From Rhynchopus sp. YZ270_cl-10 (Eukaryota > Euglenozoa > Diplonemea > Diplonemida > Diplonemidae), in NCBI GenBank assembly GCA_964035575.1, contig OZ037857.1, positions 930,001 through 994,000 on the forward strand: a DNA stretch of 64,000 nt, read 5' to 3'. Shown in pieces: positions 34,961-44,162 of this stretch (position 1 is its first letter; every line of letters begins with the position of its first letter). Made by a program: the position numbers and the translations under genes. The notes below the pieces were generated by a model. The model was given only the letters and a program-made list of their open reading frames with translations. It was not told the origin of the DNA and did not search any database.

Positions 34961-35745
34961 ATGAGCCCCGAGTCGATTCTGCGCTGTGCTGTGCTGGCAT
35001 GCTTCGTGTCAGCAGTGTACGGCGGCACTGCTGAGAGGCTTGCAGAGGCACGTCTGGTGTACGGCGACCTCCTTGTGGGTGCGCTGCAGATCCTCCCACC
35101 GCTGTTTGCGCAGTTTGTGATGTTTGCGCCTTTCACGACGATGCAGGAGGTGAAGGCTGCTGGTACGACAGGCGACCTCCCTTTGCTTCCGTACAGTATG
35201 ATGATGTGCAACGGGTTCCTGTGGATGTGCTACGGATGGCTTGCTGGAGACAAGTATGCACATTTCATAGACACACCTCTTCACACCACAACCACAGCAC
35301 GATTGTGGGTGCGAACATCAGTGCCTTGCTTCTTGGGGTGTACTACTGTAATGTGTTCATGGCGAACAAGGCGCCGAACACTGATGTGACAAAGCCGTTG
35401 GTGCTGGCGGGTGGTGCGGCACTCATTGTTGTGGTGATGCTGTTCATGGAGCACGACACCGCTGTGAATGGAATTGGCACACTTGGCTGCTTTGTCATCG
35501 TTGCCATGTTTGGCGGGCCGCTCTCTGCCATCCAGCATGTCATCAAACAACAGAGCACAGAGTCGCTCCCCTTCCCCATGGCGGTCGCAACAACCGCGAA
35601 TTGTGTTCTCTGGTTTCTCTATGGGTTAGTGGCAGGTGATGTGTTCGTTTATGGGCCCAACGTGCTTGGGTTGTGTTCAGGGTTGTTACAGTTGGCGCTG
35701 TTTGCCACATACGGGTTCAGCAAGAAAAGGGCAGTTGTTGTGTGA
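34961..35745 (+). CDS. SWEET sugar transporter, paralog B
   Basis: 246 residues from exons 34961-35253 and 35298-35745. The intron is only 44 nt (GTATGCA...CACAG, phase 2), against 222 and 347 nt in the sister genes at the same site. Exon 1 is nearly identical in DNA to exon 1 of A and C over the first 150 bases, then diverges (FVMFAPFTTMQEVKAAGTTG). Exon 2 has LPFPMAVATTANCVLWFLYG and FVYGPNVLGLCSGLLQLALF, the second SWEET repeat. The C-terminal tail is KKRAVVV. The start has an ACAATG context. Function as for paralog A; the substrate is not predictable from sequence. Confidence 0.88.
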
Positions 35746-36258
35746 AGGAAACAACCTGCCCTGTTTTCTGAACCGCGGCAGGGTGCAAATTGCATTAACG
35801 AATTTCTGGGGGAAAATACCCGAGCTGACTTTATTTTTACACGAATTCAATACACGAAAGTTGTCTTTCGTTGTGTTCCTTTTCTTCTTGTTTCGTTGCT
35901 TGATGAGGGGAGCTCAACGGAGCTGATGAACTGGGGGTTAGGCTGCGGAGGGTAGCTGTGCAGTGACATCTTTTGTTGCCGCACGTTATTTTGCAAAATA
36001 TTATCGCGGGTCTCTTTTTTTAGCTCATAATACAGCAGCCAAGGCTTCTTTCAACGTGCCTAATACGCAACAGTATGGTGCAGGTCACGTTCTTTCCGCT
36101 TTCCACTTTCCGCTTGACTCCTGCAAGACTCCTGTTGAGAGAAAGGTTTGATACTCTTTTTGCAAACGTATAGAACTGCGTGGGTTGGGGGGAGGGGGGG
36201 GGGAATCTACCTAATGTGAACAAAGCAAACCTTCCTGATCGTTTTTTTTTTTTTTTGC
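35746..36258 (+). other. Spacer between SWEET B and the MITE
   Basis: AT-rich 3' flank of paralog B with no supported feature. It ends in a G run and a T run directly before the target duplication of the MITE. Confidence 0.35.
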
Positions 36259-36266
36259 CACCGATG

Positions 36267-36913
36267 CAGGGCCTTAGGGTGGTCGGGGGGGTAGCCGCCA
36301 ACTGCTGGTCCAAACCCGGTTTGCTGGTCAATGCAAAAAACAGGTGAAAAGCACACAGTGGTAAAAAAAGACTCCCTGCCACTGCAGGGAGGTGACGCGC
36401 TTTCTCCCCTCTGATGCACAAAATCGTGAAAGGCGGGTGGGGAGGGTGAACCACAAGCCGTAGTGGGTGTCAGCCTTCGTATCAGTAACCTCAGTACATC
36501 TATAAAAGAAGCGGCGGTCATGGCACCCAAAGGTTCCAGGCGAAGCCACGGTACGCAACATTTCAAAAAAATTCCCTTAAAATGGCACATTTTAACTGCC
36601 AAACTATGTCATAGGAAGGTGGGTTGGCAAGATTGCGCCGCAGGCGCACGGTACGCTACTTTTTTTATTTCGCCATGCTGCATGCTTCCTTTTCCTTCGG
36701 CGTTTGACCAATTGAGTCGCGTTCTGGTCTCCCACGGTGTACCCTTGAGCCCCCAGGGTCTCTGCATCTGTGACACACCCGACTGTTCTGATGGGATTCT
36801 CAAAAAAAAATCTCAAAAAAAATCTATTGTTATTTTTTTTTTTTAGACCCGGACCAGCAATACCTAGGGTTGCTGGTCCGCTGACCAGCAAAAAGTACCA
36901 CCCTAAGGGCCTG
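36267..36913. mobile_element. hAT-like MITE between SWEET B and C
   Basis: A 647-bp element with perfect 8-bp target duplications CACCGATG at 36259-36266 and 36914-36921. Termini are CAGGGCCTTAGGGTGGT on the left and CAGGCCCTTAGGGTGGT on the right when reversed, with further inverted GCTGGTC blocks inside and a GGACCAGCAA/TTGCTGGTCC hairpin at 36851-36879. It carries the TGCGCCGCAGGCGCACGGTA motif also found in the 10566-10863 element. No coding capacity is evident. Terminal bases and duplication length fit hAT. Confidence 0.88.
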
Positions 36914-36985
36914 CACCGATGGACATCTTCATTCAAAAAATAATGCAGCAGGTGTGTGTGGGGGGGCTACGCTAATTATTAAACG

Positions 36986-38073
36986 ATGAGCCCCGAGTCG
37001 ATTCTGCGCCGCTGTGTTGTGCTGGCATGCTTCGTGTCAGCAGTGTACGGCGGCACTGCTGAGAGGCTTGCAGAGGCACGTCTGGTGTACGGCGACCTCC
37101 TTGTGGGTGCGCTGCAGATCCTCCCACCGCTGTTTGCGCAGTTTGTGACCCTCTCGCCAGTCACAACCATGCAAGGGGTGAAGGCGGCACGCACGACAGG
37201 TGATCTCCCTTTGCTTCCGTACAGTATGATGGTGTGCAGCGGGTTCTTGTGGATGTGCTACGGATGGCTTGCTGGGGACAAGTATGCCACACCCTCCACT
37301 TACAAGCTTTTCTTCTTCTTCTTTTGTTGTCCCACATCCCAGCATCAACAAATAGCTGTATTTTGCTATTCTTAAGTTGAGGAGTGGTGCTGCAAATCTG
37401 CAGCACCACTCCCCTCGGTCAAATAAATGCAGCTTGGCCCTTGTCCTTTTGCACATATTCAGATTTAGGTGATTGAATGTTTTCCCCGCAGCGAGCTCGT
37501 CTTTTGATATTTGAGGATTCGAGGAATTCTTTCCATTTTTTTTAGCGGTAAAATATTTTAATTCACTGATTTCAGTTTTTTTTTCCACTCGTCTAAAACT
37601 TACAACACCCCCTCTCCCCAACCTACAGGTCCATCATCGGAGCGAACATCAGCGCCTTTCTTTTTGGGATATACTACTGTAATGTGTTCATGGCGAACAG
37701 GGCGTCTGATGCTGAGGTGACAAAGCCGTTGGTGCTGGCGGGTGGTGCGGCGCTGCTTGTTGTGGCGATGCTGTGCTTTTTGGAACATGCGAAGGCGCTG
37801 GATGCTGTAGGCACGCTGGGGTGCTTTGTGATTGTTGTGATGTTTGGTGGCCCGCTGTCCACAATACAACGTGTCATCGTGGACAAGAGCACCGAGTCAC
37901 TTCCCTTCCCCATGGCTGTCGCCATCTCCGCCAACTGCCTCGCCTGGATGCTCTACGGCCTCCTCGTAAACGACGTCTACGTGTACGGGCCAAATGGCCT
38001 CGGCCTCTGCTCAGGCATGACACAGCTCAGTCTCTTCTTAGTGTACGGCTTCCACACCAAACCGAAGGAGTAG
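36986..38073 (+). CDS. SWEET sugar transporter, paralog C
   Basis: 246 residues from exons 36986-37281 and 37629-38073. The 347-nt intron (GTATGCC...TACAG, phase 2) sits at the same position as in A and B. Its first 35 bases are almost identical to the start of intron A, then it is unrelated. Exon 1 keeps LSPVTTM and LPLLPYSMMVCSGFLWMCYGW; note Ser for Asn in the VCNGF block of A and B, a position near the sugar-facing helix. Exon 2 has LPFPMAVAISANCLAWMLYG and VYVYGPNGLGLCSGMTQLSL. The tail is HTKPKE. The hAT-like MITE lies about 65 bp upstream of the start and may have separated this copy from its original promoter. Confidence 0.88.
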
Positions 38074-38194
38074 ATACTTAGGGGAGGGGGGGTTCGCATA
38101 ACAGGCTGAATTAATACGATTTTTAGTTTTGTTTTTATAATTCTTTTTCCCCCCCTCCCGTTGACTGTTGTACCAAGCTGATCAAACATTTTTC

Positions 38195-38315
38195 GGCGGG
38201 AGTGGCGCATATCAGATGTAAACCACGAAATGGATGTGGGAGGACTGTGTCCACCCCGGTACAGCCGGTCATACCAAGGTACACTGTTCACGAGAGGGCT
38301 TTGTATTTCAACTCT
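38195..38315 (+). repeat. 130-bp dispersed repeat, copy 2
   Basis: GGGAGTGGCGCATATCAGAT, then GTACACTGTTCACGAGAGGG and CTTTGTATTTC. Matches 28785-28914 along its length. It ends 29 bp before the satellite-filled element. Confidence 0.6.
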
Positions 38316-38648
38316 GCTTTTTCTGACATCCTTGGAGTTGCAATAGGCTAGTTGACGTCACGGACATTTGGGTTTGGGAGGGTTTGAGAGGATTTGGGCA
38401 GATTTGGGGGGGTTTGAGAGGGTTAGTAAGGGTAGGGCAGGGTATGGTAGGGTATGGCAGGGTATGGCACGGTTTGGCACGGTGTGGCAGGGTATGGCAG
38501 GGTTTGGCACGGTATGGCACGGGTGTGGCACGGTATGGCAGGGTATGGCAGGGTATGGCACGGTTTGGCACGGGTGTGGCACGGGTATGGCGCAGTGTGG
38601 CACGGGTATGGCACGGTATGGCAGGGTGTGGCACAGTGTGGCACGGGT

Positions 38649-38903
38649 AGCCATTAGCCATTAGCCATTAGCCATTAGCCATTAGCCATTAGCCATTAGC
38701 CATTAGCCATTAGCCATTAGCCATTAGCCATTAGCCATTAGCCATTAGCCATTAGCCATTAGCCATTAGCCATTAGCCATTAGCCATTAGCCATTAGCCA
38801 TTAGCCATTAGCCATTAGCCATTAGCCATTAGCCATTAGCCATTAGCCATTAGCCATTAGCCATTAGCCATTAGCCATTAGCCATTAGCCATTAGCCATT
38901 AGC
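38649..38903 (+). repeat. GCCATTA 7-bp array, about 36 copies
   Basis: Perfect tandem GCCATTA followed by about five CAGTACC units to 38938. The identical pair of arrays recurs at 39879-40243. Confidence 0.95.
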
Positions 38904-39065
38904 CAGTACCCAGTACCCAGTACCCAGTACCCAGTACCGGGAGGGTATGGCATGGTATGGCAGGGTATTGAAAAAGTTTGTTTCAATGGTGTGGCGCCTT
39001 AACCGATTCCCCGTGTTTCTACCGGTTGTCGCTCCGTAAAGGGGGGTTCCAGATGTTGGAAAAAT

Positions 39066-39180
39066 TTCTTTTTTTTCGCTGGTGAGCTTTTAAACGCCGG
39101 CATTTGCATTTCCGGAATCCGTCCGGACAGTGGTGGGGTCAATTTGCCGAAATGGACAAGTTCTCGTTTTTGGTCAATTT
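39066..39180 (-). repeat. GACCCCACC-family repeat, reversed copy inside the satellite element
   Basis: Read on the minus strand it gives TTGACCCCACCACTG, a CGGACGGATTCC block and AATGCAAAT, then GGCGTTT. The copies at 59059-59724, 60905-61050 and 61115-61275 have the same blocks in the same order. Confidence 0.7.
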
Positions 39181-39185
39181 TCGCA

Positions 39186-39452
39186 GTACACAGTATACAC
39201 AGTATACACAGTATACACAGTATACACAGTATACACAGTATACACAGTATACACAGTATACACAGTATACACAGTATACACAGTATACACAGTATACACA
39301 GTATACACAGTATACACAGTATACACAGTATACACAGTATACACAGTATACACAGTATACACAGTATACACAGTATACACAGTATACACAGTATACACAG
39401 TATACACAGTATACACAGTATACACAGTATACACAGTATACACAGTATACAC
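39186..39452 (+). repeat. GTATACACA 9-bp array, about 29 copies
   Basis: Perfect tandem repeat with TATAC palindromic cores. It directly precedes the 5-bp array. Confidence 0.95.
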
Positions 39453-39465
39453 AGGGGATTGGGAG

Positions 39466-39826
39466 TACAGTACAGTACAGTACAGTACAGTACAGTACAG
39501 TACAGTACAGTACAGTACAGTACAGTACAGTACAGTACAGTACAGTACAGTACAGTACAGTACAGTACAGTACAGTACAGTACAGTACAGTACAGTACAG
39601 TACAGTACAGTACAGTACAGTACAGTACAGTACAGTACAGTACAGTACAGTACAGTACAGTACAGTACAGTACAGTACAGTACAGTACAGTACAGTACAG
39701 TACAGTACAGTACAGTACAGTACAGTACAGTACAGTACAGTACAGTACAGTACAGTACAGTACAGTACAGTACAGTACAGTACAGTACAGTACAGTACAG
39801 TACAGTACAGTACAGTACAGTACAGC
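39466..39826 (+). repeat. GTACA 5-bp array, about 72 copies
   Basis: Uninterrupted GTACA repeats. The long open frames across it on all strands are artefacts of the period. Confidence 0.95.
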
Positions 39827-39878
39827 TGGCCATTGAAAAGAAATGGTATGGCAGGGTTTGGCACGGTATGGCACGGGT

Positions 39879-40243
39879 AGCCATTAGCCATTAGCCATTA
39901 GCCATTAGCCATTAGCCATTAGCCATTAGCCATTAGCCATTAGCCATTAGCCATTAGCCATTAGCCATTAGCCATTAGCCATTAGCCATTAGCCATTAGC
40001 CATTAGCCATTAGCCATTAGCCATTAGCCATTAGCCATTAGCCATTAGCCATTAGCCATTAGCCATTAGCCATTAGCCATTAGCCATTAGCCATTAGCCA
40101 TTAGCCATTAGCCATTAGCCATTAGCCATTAGCCATTAGCCATTAGCCATTAGCCATTAGCCATTAGCCATTAGCCATTAGCCATTAGCCATTAGCCATT
40201 AGCCATTAGCCATTAGCCATTAGCCATTAGCCAGTACCCAGTA
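39879..40243 (+). repeat. GCCATTA array (about 50 copies) plus CAGTACC units
   Basis: Second occurrence of the composite seen at 38649-38938, again preceded by a GGTATGGCACGGGTA junction and followed by CGGGAGGGTATGGCA. Confidence 0.95.
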
Positions 40244-40750
40244 CCGGGAGGGTATGGCAGGGTATGGCACGGTTTGGCACGGTATGGCAGGGTTTGGCAT
40301 GGTATGGCAGGGTATGGCACGGTATGGCACGGTTTGGCACGGGTATGGCAGGGTGTGGCACGGTATGGCAGGGTTTGGCACGGTATGGCAGGGCATGGCA
40401 CGGTATGGCACGGTATGGGACATGATTATCCCAAAAAAAAGGCAAACGTGCGGTATGGGAGGGTACGGCAGGGTATGGTTGGGTATGGTAGGGTATGCGA
40501 GGGTTCGCGAGGGTTTTGGAGGGTTTGGGGGCATTTGAGGGCGGTATGGGGGGGTATGGGACACGATTTTCCAGAAAAATGGACAAATTTCCTAAACCGA
40601 CCCGTGGCGTCAACTAGCCTATGCAAAGTATTTAAAATGTTAGCGGAGGTATAAAAATGTTTCTAAGATTCCGCCGTTTGTAGCATCGCATGACCTTTTT
40701 CAAACCTCTAACCTATAAACAACAGAAAACACAACACAAAGCCTCCAACA

Positions 40751-40966
40751 ATGCTTCGTAGAAGTGTGCCAAGGCTGTCCCTGCAGATGCTCCAGGAGCC
40801 GCTTCAGATGGAGGAGCGTACCGCGGACCGTGGGCAGGGCACGTACTCGCGTCTTGTCTCGTCGCAGACTACACGTGTCGGAATTGCTGGGGGTCTCTTC
40901 GGAGCAGCGTTTCTCTTCTCTGCAATGCAGTCTCCCGCCGAGGAGGTGAAATCCTCCTCCAGCTAA
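40751..40966 (+). CDS. Small single-pass membrane protein (71 residues)
   Basis: The N-terminus MLRRSVPRLSLQML is basic and amphipathic, like an organelle-targeting presequence. A glycine-rich hydrophobic segment near 42-60 (TTRVGIAGGLFGAAFLFSAM) can span a membrane once. The tail is acidic then Ser-rich (PAEEVKSSSS). The start lies in an ACAATG context after a CA-rich leader, and a TATAAA at 40719-40724 is about 30 bp upstream, both supporting a real gene. An ACTAATACAACCGAG element begins 78 bp after the stop. No family is recognised; a mitochondrion-related inner-membrane subunit is a guess. Confidence 0.55.
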   Translation: MLRRSVPRLSLQMLQEPLQMEERTADRGQGTYSRLVSSQTTRVGIAGGLFGAAFLFSAMQSPAEEVKSSSS

Positions 40967-41697
40967 GCTGAGAGCAAACACAAAAAAAAAAAAGATTTGG
41001 GGTTTTGGGGCGGGTGGGGAAAATGGGTAAACTACAAAAAGTATTAGTGAATCACACTCTAGGGTGGCTACACTAATACAACCGAGTTTTCAAAAAAACA
41101 AACAAAACAAATAACGGTAAACAGCCTCTTGGGGAGATCTGAGACCCGGAGGAATTGGATTCTCATATTCCCTTTTTTTTTTGGAAATATGGGATTTTTG
41201 TGTTTATATTTGTTAGGGAAACAGAAAAAATGAGTATCGCCGGATAATCGGAGAAAAAAGCAAAAAGTAAAAACAAAAACTACGGAACAATGGACGATCG
41301 AAAAAGACCAAAAAAAGCACCCTTTTTTTTTAAATAAACATCGATAACCCGCGATGAACCAACTGTTAGTTTTTACACCTTTCTTTCGGAATTGGATGTA
41401 TTTATGCTTCATACACCCTGTGTGGGGCTGGCATCGCACATGGGTCGTAGTCAGAAATTTTCCTAAATAACTCTCCCTCTTTCTCAAACCTGCAACGTTT
41501 TAAACTCTACTCACTCTCCCTTCACTCTTTTTTTCCAGCGCATCACCAACACTTAATGTGACACCACTTTATACACTGGGGGGATTTTTTTTTTTTGCAC
41601 CACAACCCTCCCCCCCTTCTTTCCTTTTCGGAGTGCACTTTGTTTTAAAAAACCCCCACTTCTTTCCGCTCTCTCCCTCCCTCCCTCCCCCTCAACC
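40967..41697 (+). other. Spacer with an ACTAATACAAC element
   Basis: Holds the element at 41044-41095 and a partial GGGCTGGCATCGCACATGGG repeat at 41423-41450. The last 60 bp is a CTCCCTCC-rich leader. No gene. Confidence 0.45.
41044..41095 (+). repeat. ACTAATACAACCGAG element, copy 2
   Basis: GGCTACACTAATACAACCGA then GTTTTCAAAA, 78 bp after the small membrane protein stop. + orientation. Confidence 0.7.
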
Positions 41698-43734
41698 ATG
41701 AACCGATGGCAGTCTTTATTGTTCGTTATGATTTTCCCCGCACTTTGTGGTGGAAGGTGCACTGATGGATCTGAACCCATTTGCACTGCAGACGGTGGTT
41801 GTGGGTGGGACTCTGGGGGATGTTTCGTGGAGTATACTGAAGTGGGGCGGGGGGAGTGTCGGGACCCTGTTGGGGCGGTGCCTGCACGGTATATTTCATT
41901 GGCTTCTGTTGCAGTGGACATTGGGAGGGAAGGGGTGTCGTGGTGTGAGGACACCTGCCTCTCTCGGGAAGACTGCTACGGTGTTCGCGAGCTTGCGTAC
42001 AATGTTTCCGAATCACAGTGTGTTCTGTATGTGGTTCGGCGATCAGAGCAACCTCCTAAAGGATTTGAATTCATGGACGGCACTGCCGGGGTTGGCATCG
42101 TCTCAGCCAGCGGAGATGTCGCGGAGACGCCTTCCGATGCAAACGCGTGGATCTGCAAATCACGTCCCTGCGACGAAACAGACTGTGCATGCACCCTCCA
42201 AGATTGTCCACCCATCCAAGGCTTCAAAGGGGGCTGTGTATGCTCCCGTACAATGACCATGACGGAAGTCCCAATGGAGGAAGAGTGCGTCCCAGGTGCA
42301 TGCGGTGAAGGGCAAGACTGCAGAGACCCGGTCCCAGAGTTTGACTCGCGCTACGACTTTGTGTGTACCTGTCGTGTGTCAGGTGAGGTGCGTGTAGGTG
42401 GTGCTCTGCCAGTCTGTGAATACCAGGATGACTGCAGCAAGGCGCCGTGCTACGCAGGGCAGACCTGTACAGATGAAACGCCGTACCCAGCAGCAGCAGG
42501 CGACTTCTGGTGTGCGTGTACAAACGCCCCAGCGATACGGAGGCAGGGGGGTCCGGTGCGTGCCTCTGGATGTGGTATGACCTTTTCTGTTTGAAGGTTG
42601 TTCAAAGTGAAAACGTTTTGTGTCGTTTTGGGAGGGTGGTTTGTGGCATTTGGCGCTGTGAGGTGTCTGAACCTGTATGGGTTCGTTGTTTGCGTTGTTT
42701 TACTATACCATTCCGTTAGGTAGTACACAAATAACTGATGTCAAACCCCCCTACCACCTCTACCACCACCACCACTACAGCGTTGTTGGACGAATGCAAC
42801 CCCTCCCCATGCTTCTTCCCCCAGTCCTGCATAGACCCAAACACGTCTATCAGCAGCACTGGCGACTATGTCTGCACATGCCCAGACGGGACAGATAAGG
42901 TTGGCGGCAGTCTTGCTGTGTGCGGTATGCCCGAACACTGTTTGACCCTCCCCCCGCATTTCCCTCTCACCACAACATTATTTGTCTGATCTATAAAGAC
43001 CACTGGCTGGCTTTGGATGAGCCGATCCCAACATAGTTTCCACTTTCCATTGTACACCGCATCCAGCATCCTCACCCCCCCCTCCTCCCTCCACAGACTA
43101 CGATGAATGCACCACAAACCCCTGCGGTGATGAACAGATCTGCCAAGACATCAACCACACCTCTGACAGCCTCGGCGACTTCTCCTGCGTCTGTCACACC
43201 TCTGGCACCGCTGTGGGCACGCCTGCGAACTGCACCTCCACCACAGCACCCACAGCCACCCCCTCCGACACACCCGAGACCACCACCCCCGCAACGGACG
43301 CGCCGCCAAGCTTCGTTGAAGAGTTCTGGTGGATTTTTGCTGCAGGCGGGGGGGTTCTTGTTCTGGTCATTATAGTGCTGGTTGTATGTTTATGCCGTAA
43401 GCGTGCTGTGCCTGCTTCTGCCCCTGTAGCATCAGAGGCAGTCCCAGGGGAACAAACCCCACAGCCGTTGCTCCCAAACACGGAGAAGGGGAAGAAGAAG
43501 AAGAAGGGTGACGATGACAACGAGGCACCGTATATGTTCCCCCCAGCGTACCTCATGGCGAATGTTCCCGCAGCGTCGATGCCGATAGTGCAGTACTCAA
43601 GCAAGAAGCAAAACATGGCCTCTCTTGTCAAGCATGAGGCCTCGTCGCCGGCACAGTTCTCACCGCTAGGAGGTCCCATGTACTCTCCACCGATGTGGGA
43701 GACACCTGGTCATCTGCAAGATACGTTGCTCTAG
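41698..43734 (+). CDS. Type I membrane protein with EGF-like domains
   Basis: Three exons, 41698-42574, 42781-42924 and 43097-43734, give 552 residues. Introns of 206 and 172 nt are both GTATG...CAG and phase 1. A signal peptide (MNRWQSLLFVMIFPALCGG) is followed by a Cys-rich, possibly PAN/apple-like region to about 190, then four EGF-like modules. The third (DECNPSPC...GDYVCTCPDG) is exactly exon 2; the fourth starts at residue 341. A Thr/Pro/Ser stalk, a membrane helix near 418-440 and a cytosolic tail of about 110 residues with a Lys-rich run follow. Probably a cell-surface receptor or adhesin. The C-terminal tail has several Ser-Pro and Tyr sites but no recognised kinase domain. The ligand is unknown. 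Confidence 0.85.
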
Positions 43735-44162
43735 ATGGAAGGTTGAGAGGGAAAGCGGAATAGGGGTAGGGGAGGGGAGGGGAGGGGAGGTAGGGTGAAA
43801 ACTGGATTGTAGTAGTGTAGATGCCCAAGGGGTGCGCCATGGAGGGGTGGGGAGGACCTCCGTGATCTCAGTGATTGTTTTGGAGGGGGGGAAAAAGAAT
43901 CCGGAGTGAGGTCATTGTTTTATAGTGTTATGTCCTTTTTGTGGTTTTATTATTCAAACAAAAAACAAAAACAACATAATGTAGAACGCCCCAAGGTTGC
44001 GCATTGTAGAACGGAAAAAAGAAAAATGGACTCCGAATCGGGTTCTTCTTTTTCTCCTGAAATAGAAAGTACACTGAGCTGTTTTTTTCGTTCTTCTCAC
44101 CCTCTGCTCACCCTTCTTCATCACCACTCCCCAGCGTCAATGGGAGAAAGTTAGCAGTAACA
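43735..44162 (+). other. Spacer between the two surface-protein genes
   Basis: A GGGGA-rich stretch just after the EGF gene, then AT-rich DNA and a C/T-rich leader. Nothing else is seen. Confidence 0.4.

Larger units (their letters stand above)
38344..40621. mobile_element. Satellite-filled element with 20-bp inverted termini
   Basis: A 2,278-bp element. The left end is TAGGCTAGTTGACGTCACGG. The right end, reversed, is the same with one change (GACGCC). TGCAA flanks it on both sides (38339-38343 and 40622-40626), consistent with a 5-bp target duplication. Contents from left: G-rich GGTATGGCAC-type imperfect repeats, a GCCATTA array, a CAGTACC array, about 240 bp of unique sequence holding a reversed copy of the GACCCCACC repeat, a 9-bp GTATACACA array, a 5-bp GTACA array, then GGTATGGCA, GCCATTA, CAGTACC and GGTATGGCA again. 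There is no real coding sequence. The superfamily is not assigned. Confidence 0.8.

Noticed and set aside
38999-39894. Long open frames of over 230 codons on both strands across the 9-bp and 5-bp arrays
   Set aside because: A repeat whose period or phase avoids stops is open in every frame; the predicted proteins are pure repeats with no other support.
38649-40243. Possible CRISPR-like array
   Set aside because: Tandem units are contiguous with no unique spacers, and the genome is eukaryotic.
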